A stretch of DNA of 16,416 nucleotides from an uncultured Clostridium sp. (GTDB lineage: Bacteria > Bacillota > Clostridia > TANB77 > CAG-508), in contig USQS01000010.1 of the NCBI GenBank assembly GCA_900556865.1, positions 1 to 16,416 of the forward strand, written 5' to 3'. This document shows positions 1 through 6,055 of this stretch, piece by piece. Under the pieces are notes generated by a model. It was not told where the DNA came from. It saw only the letters and a list, made by a program, of their open reading frames with translations, and ran no database searches. The first letter of the stretch is position 1, and every line of letters starts with the position of its first letter. The position numbers were made by a program, and so were the translations under genes.

Positions 1-2
1 GG

Positions 3-71
3 TATAAATCAGCAATTTATGACAGTGATAATAAAACATTATATTATTATTATAGGCACTATGAAAAATAA
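3..71 (+). CDS. C-terminal end of an upstream gene (partial), possibly an Ntn-type linear amide hydrolase
   Basis: The third frame is open from the window edge and stops at 69-71 (TAA), giving 22 residues that include SAIYDSDNKTLYYYY. Alternating Tyr and Asp/Asn residues resemble the last strands of choloylglycine-hydrolase/linear amide C-N hydrolase proteins, where an S..YD...k.lYY.tY.n pattern is common. That resemblance is from memory and the stretch is very short, so the family name is tentative. The strong terminator at 238-291 lies downstream in the same orientation, which fits a gene ending here. Another frame (1-180) is also open and cannot be excluded. Confidence 0.3.
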   Translation, partial: YKSAIYDSDNKTLYYYYRHYEK

Positions 72-237
72 TTATTTATATAATGTGATGTTAAAAAGTA
101 AGAAGAAAATAATAAAAATTAAATTTAAGAATGGCAAAGGCAATCCCCGTATGTTCCAAAACAAAAAATTTAATATTTGAAGAAGAAAATCTTGTTACAA
201 AAAATGTACAAATGGAAGTATATGTAAATGCTAAAAT
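72..237. other. AT-rich stretch with no supported gene
   Basis: Part of a 400-base region between the upstream gene end and polA. An ATG at 131 opens 55 codons to a stop at 296-298, but it has no good ribosome binding site, uses codons rare in the neighbours (CCC, ATC) and runs through the terminator hairpin, so I do not call it. A second open frame runs from the edge to the TGA at 178-180, also without recognisable sequence. Either could be the remnant of a decayed gene. Confidence 0.4.
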
Positions 238-291
238 AAAACTGATAGAAAAATTCAAAATAAAATTGATAGAATTCTATCAGTTTTTTTT
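238..291 (+). terminator. Rho-independent terminator with nested palindrome
   Basis: AAAACTGATAGAA (238-250) pairs perfectly over 13 bp with TTCTATCAGTTTT (275-287), followed by a run of eight T (284-291). Inside the loop a second copy of TGATAGAA makes a 16-bp perfect palindrome at 267-282, giving a competing shorter hairpin. It ends transcription of the unidentified upstream gene and insulates polA. Confidence 0.8.
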
Positions 292-365
292 GATGTAAAA
301 ATCATAGTATAATTCTTAAATAAAGAAATAAAAAAGGAAGCATAAAAAAGGCACAAAAATATTTC

Positions 366-394
366 TTGCTTTTTTTAGGTCTTTATAGTAAAAT
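366..394 (+). promoter_or_regulatory. Possible sigma-A promoter for polA
   Basis: TTGCTT (366-371), a 17-base spacer and TAAAAT (389-394) fit a weak vegetative promoter about 75 bases before the polA start. An alternative is the perfect TATAAT at 308-313, which has only a T-rich -35 region. A weak hairpin (344-353 with 367-376, one G-U pair) overlaps and might be a leader structure. Neither promoter is strong, and polA could have more than one. Confidence 0.3.
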
Positions 395-471
395 TGATAA
401 GGATAATGATTAAGGTTGAAAAAATTTTTTTAGCCAGATTTATGCCCTAAATGAAAGGAATGATTTAAAAA

Positions 472-3168
472 ATGGAGAAAATGCTTTTAATAGATGGAAA
501 TTCTATTATGAATAGAGCCTTTTATGGCATAATGGGGAGCAAAATGTTAACCACAACAGATGGAAAATATACAAATGCTGTGTATGGATTTTTAGCAATA
601 ATGTTTAAAAATTTAGAAGATATAAATCCAGATTATATGGCTGTGTCATTTGACTTAAAAGGACCAACTAAAAGACATAAAATGTATGATAAATATAAAG
701 CAAACCGTCATGGAATGCCAGATGAACTTGCAGAGCAAATGCCAATGATAAAACAGGTATTAGAAGCAATGAATATAGATATAGTTCAAAAAGAAGGCTA
801 TGAAGGAGATGACATTTTAGGAACTTTAGCAAGGTATGGAGAGAAGAAAGGATTAGAAGTTATAATTCTTTCAGGAGATAGAGATACATTTCAACTTGTA
901 AGTGACAATATAAAAATTAGAATTCCAAGAACAAAACAGGGAAAAACAGAAACAGAAGATTATACAAAAGAAAAAATTATGGAAGAATATGGATTAGAGC
1001 CAAAAGCCTTAATAGATGTTAAAGGCTTGCAAGGAGATAGTTCAGACAATATTCCAGGAGTGCCAGGAATAGGACCTAAAACTGCAATTAATTTAATAAA
1101 AAAATATGGTACAATTGAAAAGTTATACAAAAAAATAGATGAAGGAAAAGATGAATTAAAAGGAAAGCAGAAAGAAAATATTATTCAAAACAGAGAAATG
1201 GCAATCTTATCAAAAGAATTAGGAAAAATAGATGTAAAAGTTCCGTTAGATGACACTTTAGAAACGCTTAAAGTTGAAGAATGGGATAAAACTAAAGTGC
1301 TAGAGTTATTTAAAGAATGGGATTTTAAAAGATATATAGAAAGATTTAATTTAGAAAAAAATTCAAAAGAGAAAAAAAATATAGAGAATTTATTTAAAAT
1401 TAATACAGAATATAGTATAGAGCAAATAAAAGAAATAGTTAATAAACAGCAAAAAATGATATATTATTTTGGGTTACAACAAGAAGAAAGTTTAAGTGAT
1501 ATAATAAAAAAGAAAATAGTATCGATTGCAATATTTGATGATGAAACAAAAGAAGTTTATTATTTAAAAAATAATCAAACGGGATTTTATGATTTTATAA
1601 AAGATGTTTTTGAAAATAGTGAAATAAAAAAAATTGGGTATGAAATGGGAAACAATTATATAATACTAAAACAAAATGGAATTACAATGAAAAATATAGC
1701 ACATGATGTTGCTGTTGCAAGTTATATTTTAAACCCAACAAAAGGAAAATATGTATTAGAAAATTTAATAGAAGAATATTTAAATATAAGTGTTGAAGAA
1801 TATCTACAAAAAAATGAAAATTCTGCAGAACAACTTACATTATTTCAAACCAATAATGAAAATTCAGATAATAAAACAATACCTTTTTATGCTTATTGCA
1901 TATGTGAATTATCTAATTTATTTGAAGGAAAATTAAAAGATATAGAAGCAATGCAATTATTCAAAGAAATAGATATGCCAACAGTGGAAGTTTTAGCAAA
2001 TATGCAATGGAATGGAATGCATGTAGAAGAAGATGAATTAAATGAATTTGGTAATATGCTTAAAGATGGAATAAATGTATTAACAGATGAAATATATACT
2101 ATAGCAGGTGAAGAATTTAATATAAAATCTACAAAGCAATTAGGAGAAATTTTATTTGAAAAAATGGGGTTACCTTGCAAGAAAAAAACAAAAAGTGGGT
2201 ATTCAACAGCAGAAGATGTACTTGAAAAATTAAAAGGAGAATCTCCAATAATAGAGAAGATAATGGAATATCGTCAGCTTGCAAAATTAAATTCAACATA
2301 TGTAGAAGGTATTAAACCATTTATAAATCCTAAAACAAAAAGAATACATTCATTTTTTCATCAAACAATAACGGCAACAGGAAGGATAAGTTCTACAGAA
2401 CCAAATTTACAAAATATTCCTACAAGAATTGAATTGGGAAAAAGGTTAAGAAGAGTGTTTACACCAGAAAAAGGGTATGTTTATATAGATGCAGATTATT
2501 CACAGATAGAATTAAGAGTACTTGCACATATGTCTGAAGATGAAAATATGATAAATGCATTTAAAAGAGGAAAAGATATACACAAAGAAGCGGCTTCTAA
2601 AGTCTTACATAAACCTATAGAGGAAATAACAAAACAAGAACGTTCGAATGCTAAAGCAGTAAACTTTGGTATAGTTTATGGGATTAGTGAATTTGGACTA
2701 GCAGAGCAATTGGGAATAGGAATGAAAGAAGCAAAAAAATATATTAAGCAATATTTAGAAGAATATTCAGGAATAAAACGATATATGGATAGAGTTGTAA
2801 ACCAAGCTAAAGAGCAAGGCTATGCATGTACAATGTTTGGAAGAAGAAGAGAAATAAAAGAGCTTGCTTCAAATAATTATATGGTAAGACAGTTTGGAGA
2901 GCGTGCAGCTATGAATACGCCAATACAAGGAACAGCTGCAGACATAATGAAAATAGCAATGATAAAAGTACAAAATGAGTTGAAAAATAGAAATATGAAA
3001 TCAAAAATTGTATTACAAGTGCATGATGAAATGATGATAGAGGCAAGTTTAGATGAAAAAGAAGAAGTTAAAAAAATTGTAAAACAGAGTATGGAACAGG
3101 CAGTAGATTTAAAAGTACCACTTGTAGCTGATATAAGTGAAGCAGAAAATTGGTATGAATGTAAATAA
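472..3168 (+). CDS. polA: DNA polymerase I
   Basis: Repair and Okazaki-fragment polymerase of 898 residues, the usual bacterial length. The N-terminal 5'-nuclease domain (about 1-290) shows LLIDGNS, YEGDDILG, SGDRDTFQLV and GDSSDNIPGVPGIGPKTA, with the acidic metal ligands intact. The middle exonuclease-like domain (about 310-490) looks inactive: the DxE of motif I is replaced by a YYFGLQQEE stretch near residue 329, and the later carboxylates are not visible, as in Bacillus and many clostridial enzymes. The polymerase domain is complete: motif A DYSQIELR (675-682), the O-helix RSNAKAVNFGIVYG (from 724, with Phe732 at the ddNTP-discriminating position) and motif C HDE (851-853). The start is ATG 472, with AAAGGA 12 bases upstream; Met4 (481) is a less likely alternative. 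It heads a probable operon with the transglycosylase and the two small genes downstream. Confidence 0.97.
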   Translation: MEKMLLIDGNSIMNRAFYGIMGSKMLTTTDGKYTNAVYGFLAIMFKNLEDINPDYMAVSFDLKGPTKRHKMYDKYKANRHGMPDELAEQMPMIKQVLEAMNIDIVQKEGYEGDDILGTLARYGEKKGLEVIILSGDRDTFQLVSDNIKIRIPRTKQGKTETEDYTKEKIMEEYGLEPKALIDVKGLQGDSSDNIPGVPGIGPKTAINLIKKYGTIEKLYKKIDEGKDELKGKQKENIIQNREMAILSKELGKIDVKVPLDDTLETLKVEEWDKTKVLELFKEWDFKRYIERFNLEKNSKEKKNIENLFKINTEYSIEQIKEIVNKQQKMIYYFGLQQEESLSDIIKKKIVSIAIFDDETKEVYYLKNNQTGFYDFIKDVFENSEIKKIGYEMGNNYIILKQNGITMKNIAHDVAVASYILNPTKGKYVLENLIEEYLNISVEEYLQKNENSAEQLTLFQTNNENSDNKTIPFYAYCICELSNLFEGKLKDIEAMQLFKEIDMPTVEVLANMQWNGMHVEEDELNEFGNMLKDGINVLTDEIYTIAGEEFNIKSTKQLGEILFEKMGLPCKKKTKSGYSTAEDVLEKLKGESPIIEKIMEYRQLAKLNSTYVEGIKPFINPKTKRIHSFFHQTITATGRISSTEPNLQNIPTRIELGKRLRRVFTPEKGYVYIDADYSQIELRVLAHMSEDENMINAFKRGKDIHKEAASKVLHKPIEEITKQERSNAKAVNFGIVYGISEFGLAEQLGIGMKEAKKYIKQYLEEYSGIKRYMDRVVNQAKEQGYACTMFGRRREIKELASNNYMVRQFGERAAMNTPIQGTAADIMKIAMIKVQNELKNRNMKSKIVLQVHDEMMIEASLDEKEEVKKIVKQSMEQAVDLKVPLVADISEAENWYECK

Positions 3169-3213
3169 AGATGTAAAAAATAGCAACCTTTTTAAGAAAT
3201 GAGGAGTTACGTA

Positions 3214-3765
3214 TTGAAAAAAATTTTTTGGAAGTTATTATTAGTTGTAGTTTTTATTATTATTGTATTAAATTATAATGATATAAAGCTACATTTTTAT
3301 AAAAATTTATATAAATTGGATTATGAGCAATATGTTGAAAAATATTCGGAGGAATATAATGTTGATAAATACTTGGTTTTTGCAATTATTAAAGCAGAAA
3401 GCAATTTTGAACCTACAGCTGTTTCGCATAAAGAGGCGAAAGGGCTTATGCAACTTATGTACCCAACAGCTGAAGATGTGGCCAAAAAGGTAAATGTTGA
3501 TTTAAATGAAGAAAATGTTTTAACACCAGAAATTAATATAAATCTGGGAACTAAATATATTTCTATGTTAATGCAAAAATATGAAAATATTAATTTAGCA
3601 TTAGCAGCATACAATGCGGGAAGCGGAAATGTGGATAGTTGGATACAAGATGGAACTTTAAAAGATGATGGTTCTAATATTGAAAATATTCCTTATACAG
3701 AAACGAATAATTATGTTAGAAAAATATTAAGAGATTATGAAATTTATCAAAAATTATATAAATAA
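3214..3765 (+). CDS. Membrane-anchored lytic transglycosylase (SLT domain)
   Basis: A peptidoglycan-cleaving lytic transglycosylase. I place the start at TTG 3214, because GAGGAG (3201-3206) sits seven bases before it; the in-frame ATG at 3199 has no ribosome binding site and overlaps that motif. This gives 183 residues. An N-terminal hydrophobic helix (about residues 4-20) anchors or exports the protein. The SLT fold follows: catalytic Glu62 in IIKAESNFEP, then GLMQLM and the AYNAGSGNV motif. It would act outside the membrane on the glycan strand, in wall turnover or assembly. It lies 45 bases after polA on the same strand. In many clostridia coaE sits between polA and such an slt gene; here it does not. 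The family is certain, the physiological role is not. Confidence 0.92.
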   Translation: MKKIFWKLLLVVVFIIIVLNYNDIKLHFYKNLYKLDYEQYVEKYSEEYNVDKYLVFAIIKAESNFEPTAVSHKEAKGLMQLMYPTAEDVAKKVNVDLNEENVLTPEININLGTKYISMLMQKYENINLALAAYNAGSGNVDSWIQDGTLKDDGSNIENIPYTETNNYVRKILRDYEIYQKLYK

Positions 3766-3782
3766 AATGGGAAGTGTAAGTG

Positions 3783-4304
3783 ATGGAAGCACCAGAGGTT
3801 ATTGAAATGAAAAAAAATTTTGATAATAAAGAATATGTAAAAATGGCTGTAAGTAAGCAAGGAAAGCTTTTAGAATGGGCAGAAGATAGTTTAAAAGATG
3901 ATTTTGAAGTTGTTAAGCTAGCACTAGAAAATGATGGGGAAGCTATGGAATTTGCAAGTGATAAATTAAAAGATAATAAGGAAGCTATGCTTCTGGCTGT
4001 GAAAAAGGCTCCGTGGACGGCTTGTTATGCATCGGGAAGATTAAAAAATGATAAAGAGCTTATAATGGAAAGTGTGAAAGTTTATGGACAAACTTTATAT
4101 TTTGCGAGTGAGGAATTAAGAGATGACGAGGAAGTTGTTAAAGCAGCTGTTGGCAATAAAGGTCTAATTTTGAAATATGCAAGTTTTAGGTTAAGAGATA
4201 ATGTCGAAATTGCGAAAATTGCGGTTAATCAAAATAATTTTGCATATCATTTTTTAAGTCAAAGATTGAAGGATAATGAAGAAATTAAAAGTTTATTAAA
4301 ATAA
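3783..4304 (+). CDS. DUF4116 tandem-repeat protein
   Basis: A soluble helical-repeat protein of 173 residues. Four clear copies and flanking partial copies of a 25-residue unit follow one another, with a core of the type YAS..L..D.E....AV. Examples start at MEFASDKLKDN, ACYASGRLKND, LYFASEELRDD and LKYASFRLRDN. This matches the DUF4116 repeat, found in bacterial and large-virus proteins and of unknown function; it probably forms a helical solenoid for protein binding. No signal peptide or membrane segment is visible. The start is ATG 3783, eight bases after GGGAAG; GTG 3780 in the same frame is an alternative. It lies 17 bases after the transglycosylase, so is probably co-transcribed with it. 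No catalytic residues are apparent. Confidence 0.85.
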   Translation: MEAPEVIEMKKNFDNKEYVKMAVSKQGKLLEWAEDSLKDDFEVVKLALENDGEAMEFASDKLKDNKEAMLLAVKKAPWTACYASGRLKNDKELIMESVKVYGQTLYFASEELRDDEEVVKAAVGNKGLILKYASFRLRDNVEIAKIAVNQNNFAYHFLSQRLKDNEEIKSLLK

Positions 4305-4315
4305 GGTGGTTTATT

Positions 4316-4489
4316 TTGGAATATAATGTTGGAGATATTGTTAGAACTAAAAAAGCTCATCCATGTGGAAGTAAAACATGGGAGATTGTTCGAATTGGTG
4401 TAGATTTCAAGCTTAAATGTTCTAAATGTGGACATGTAATTGTTTTACCAAGAGAAAAAGCGACAAAAATTATTACAAAAAAATTGTAA
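4316..4489 (+). CDS. DUF951 family small protein
   Basis: A 57-residue protein with a TTG start. The ribosome binding site AAGGTGG (4303-4309) overlaps the stop codon of the gene before it and lies six bases from the TTG, so the start is well supported. The sequence runs EYNVGDIVRTKKAHPCGSKT, then WEIVRIGVDFKLKCSKCGH and VIVLPRE. This is the typical pattern of DUF951, a short, mostly beta protein conserved in Firmicutes. The CSKCGH motif together with the earlier HPCG suggests a metal site, though this is an inference. Function is unknown. It is probably the last gene of the polA transcription unit, followed by an AT-rich dyad. Confidence 0.9.
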   Translation: MEYNVGDIVRTKKAHPCGSKTWEIVRIGVDFKLKCSKCGHVIVLPREKATKIITKKL

Positions 4490-4493
4490 TATG

Positions 4494-4531
4494 AATGTAA
4501 TATTACATAAATATTAATATTATATTACATT
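4494..4531. repeat. AT-rich inverted repeat after DUF951
   Basis: AATGTAATAT (4494-4503) is repeated inverted as ATATTACATT (4522-4531) with an 18-base loop. The left arm is itself part of a perfect 14-bp palindrome, ATGTAATATTACAT (4495-4508). It follows the DUF951 stop codon directly and precedes the rsmD promoter by about 14 bases. No strong T-tract follows, so it may be a weak terminator, an operator for the rsmD promoter, or both. Confidence 0.5.
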
Positions 4532-4544
4532 TCTGTTAATTTGC

Positions 4545-4570
4545 TTGACTTTATGGAAAAATGCTATAAA
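4545..4570 (+). promoter_or_regulatory. Sigma-A promoter for rsmD
   Basis: TTGACT (4545-4550) lies upstream of TGCTATAAA, an extended -10 with TATAAA at 4565-4570. That spacing is only 14 bases; the overlapping TTGCTT at 4541-4546 gives 18, and TAAAAT at 4567-4572 gives 16 from TTGACT. Whichever pairing is used, the motifs cluster about 45 bases before the rsmD start. Confidence 0.6.
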
Positions 4571-4612
4571 ATAGTAGTATCAAAAATATTTTACTTTTTA
4601 AAAGAGGTCTTT

Positions 4613-5161
4613 ATGAGAATTATAAGTGGAACTGCAAAAGGAACAAAACTTTATACATTAGATGGAATTGAAACTAGGCCAACTTTAGATAGGGTTAAGG
4701 AATCTTTATTTAATATAATTAAAGATGAAATTGATGAAAGTTCTGTTTTAGATTTATTTTCTGGAAGCGGAGCTGTTGGACTAGAATTTGCAAGTAGAGG
4801 AGCAAAAGAAGTTTTTTTATGTGATAAATCTAAAAAAGCTTGCACAATTATTGAAAGAAATGTGGAAAAAACGCATTTACAAAACAAGATTTGTCTTTAT
4901 AATATGGATTTTATTTCTTTAATTGAAAATATAAAAGGCAAAGTTTTTGACATAGTTTTTTTAGATCCGCCATATAAAACAGATTTTATTAAACAAGCAT
5001 TAGTAAAATTAATTGAATGTGGATGTATAGAGAAGAAAACATTAATTATAGCTGAAACAGATGAAGAAGAAAGAATTATAAAACAAATTGAAAATATAAA
5101 TGTAAGAATAATAGATAAAAGAAAATATGGAAGAGCAAATTTATTGTTTTTAAGAAATTAA
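4613..5161 (+). CDS. rsmD: 16S rRNA (guanine(966)-N(2))-methyltransferase RsmD
   Basis: Methylates N2 of G966 of 16S rRNA in the assembled 30S subunit, using S-adenosylmethionine. It has 182 residues from ATG 4613, which is preceded by AAAGAGG (4601-4607). The frame stays open further upstream, but the extension has no ribosome binding site and overlaps the promoter, so it is not coding. Characteristic elements are the N-terminal MRIISGTAKG and TRPTLDRVKESLFNII, the SAM-binding loop VLDLFSGSGAVGLE (from residue 45), the acidic CDKS end of strand 2, and catalytic DPPY (118-121). It is followed 19 bases later by a coiled-coil gene. In Bacillus and most clostridia the next gene is coaD, which is missing here. 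Confidence 0.95.
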   Translation: MRIISGTAKGTKLYTLDGIETRPTLDRVKESLFNIIKDEIDESSVLDLFSGSGAVGLEFASRGAKEVFLCDKSKKACTIIERNVEKTHLQNKICLYNMDFISLIENIKGKVFDIVFLDPPYKTDFIKQALVKLIECGCIEKKTLIIAETDEEERIIKQIENINVRIIDKRKYGRANLLFLRN

Positions 5162-5180
5162 CAGAAAGGAAGATTGAGTA

Positions 5181-5684
5181 ATGGAAATATTCACATTTTT
5201 AGAAACTTTAGAAGATATTTTAGAAAATAGCAAAAAGTTACCATTTACAGATAAGGTAATTGTTAATAAAGAGGAGCTCGTAGAGATAATTCAAGAAATA
5301 AGATTAAAATTACCAGATGAATTGAAACAAGCCAAATGGGTAAAAGAAGAAAGACAGCGTATTTTACAAGAAGCTCAAAAAGAGGCTGAAGGTGTGGTTA
5401 AAGAGGCTGAAAATAGAATAATTTCTATGATTGATGAACATGAAATAACAAGAAAAGCCTATGATCAAAAAAATGAAATAATTGAAACAGCAAATGAAAT
5501 GTCTAGAGAAATTACTAATGGAACTAAAGAGTATGCAGATAATCTTTTGGAAAATACAGAAGAGGTATTGGCAAATACTTTAAAAACATTACAGAAAAAT
5601 ATGACAGAGGCTTTAAATTTGATGCAAATTTCTTTAGAAGATACTATAAAAACTGTGAAGAATAGTAGAAAAGAATTACAATAA
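5181..5684 (+). CDS. Coiled-coil protein resembling ATPase stalk subunits (often labelled 'ATPase' in clostridia)
   Basis: A 167-residue, highly charged protein rich in Glu, Lys and Gln. From about residue 45 it is predicted to be almost one continuous helix or coiled coil, with segments such as QEAQKEAEGVVKEAENRI like those in peripheral stalk subunits of F/V-type ATPases. No nucleotide-binding motif is visible, so the common label 'ATPase' rests on coiled-coil resemblance only. It has no signal peptide or membrane helix. A short N-terminal domain (FLETLEDILENSKKLPF) precedes the coil. Homologues commonly follow rsmD-coaD in clostridial genomes. The start is ATG 5181, with AAAGGAAG about nine bases upstream. 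It is the last gene before a hairpin terminator. Function is unknown; a structural or cell-division scaffold role is possible. Confidence 0.75.
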   Translation: MEIFTFLETLEDILENSKKLPFTDKVIVNKEELVEIIQEIRLKLPDELKQAKWVKEERQRILQEAQKEAEGVVKEAENRIISMIDEHEITRKAYDQKNEIIETANEMSREITNGTKEYADNLLENTEEVLANTLKTLQKNMTEALNLMQISLEDTIKTVKNSRKELQ

Positions 5685-5689
5685 TATAT

Positions 5690-5720
5690 TCCCTGCCTTT
5701 TATTGAAAGGTGGGGATTTT
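5690..5720 (+). terminator. Terminator of the rsmD operon
   Basis: TCCCTGCCTTT (5690-5700) pairs with AAAGGTGGGGA (5706-5716) over 11 bp with two G-U pairs and a five-base loop, followed by TTTTGT. It begins five bases after the coiled-coil gene stop. Confidence 0.75.
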
Positions 5721-5730
5721 GTAGCAGAAT

Positions 5731-5766
5731 TTTTGAAAAAACTATATAAAATAATATTTTTCAAAA
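5731..5766. repeat. AT-rich inverted repeat between convergent operons
   Basis: TTTTGAAAAA (5731-5740) is inverted as TTTTTCAAAA (5757-5766) with a 16-base loop. It stands between two better terminators and could be a backup bidirectional terminator. The stem holds only one G-C pair, so it is weak. Confidence 0.4.
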
Positions 5767-5805
5767 CTTTCGACTTTTTTGGAGGAATTATATAAAACTA
5801 AAACC

Positions 5806-5838
5806 ATAAATAGGTGGGGAGCTTTCCCACCTATTTAT
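5806..5838 (-). terminator. Terminator of the germination operon
   Basis: A perfect 13-bp stem, ATAAATAGGTGGG (5806-5818) with CCCACCTATTTAT (5826-5838), and a seven-base loop. It starts immediately after the stop codon of the minus-strand gene at 5840. On the minus strand the stem is followed by GGTTTTAGTTTT, a reasonable U-rich tail. Confidence 0.8.
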
Positions 5839-5839
5839 C

Positions 5840-6031
5840 TTATTCAATCCAAAAAGCAATGTTGCAAAATATGAAACTTGCTAAACTATAAAAAATTAAA
5901 AAGATAGTACCAAAATAATTTTTGTTTGTTTTTATTTCAAAAATCCCATAAGAAATAATATAAATAAATATACATAAACAAATAAAACTAAAAAATAATT
6001 TAATAAAAATATTATTCATATAAAATTTCAT
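5840..6031 (-). CDS. Small two-helix membrane protein, candidate germinant receptor D subunit
   Basis: A 63-residue, very hydrophobic protein with two membrane helices (about 8-29 and 40-61) joined by a short charged turn (EIKTNKN). It is the last gene of the germination operon: its ATG lies 25 bases after the gerAC stop, with AAGGAAGGA directly before it. Met5 (start at 6019) is an alternative start with wider spacing. In Bacillus, several germinant receptor operons carry a fourth D gene for a protein of about 60-80 residues with two membrane helices that modulates receptor activity. Size, topology and position fit that class. I see no sequence motif that proves homology, so the D-subunit role is an inference. 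An unrelated small membrane protein is the alternative. Confidence 0.7.
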   Translation of the reverse strand: MKFYMNNIFIKLFFSFICLCIFIYIISYGIFEIKTNKNYFGTIFLIFYSLASFIFCNIAFWIE

Positions 6032-6055
6032 TCCTTCCTTGTTTTACGTTGTATT

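Noticed and set aside
131..298. 55-codon ORF starting MAKAIPVCSK
   Set aside because: No ribosome binding site, atypical codons, and it runs through a strong terminator hairpin with its T-tract encoding Phe-Phe-Leu.
4541..4612. 24-codon N-terminal extension of RsmD
   Set aside because: It overlaps the rsmD promoter, has no ribosome binding site and is absent from the RsmD family, which starts at the MRIISG segment.
5781..5800. Ribosome binding site GGAGGAATT as the start of a small plus-strand gene
   Set aside because: No ATG, GTG or TTG follows at a usable distance, and a terminator stem begins at 5806.
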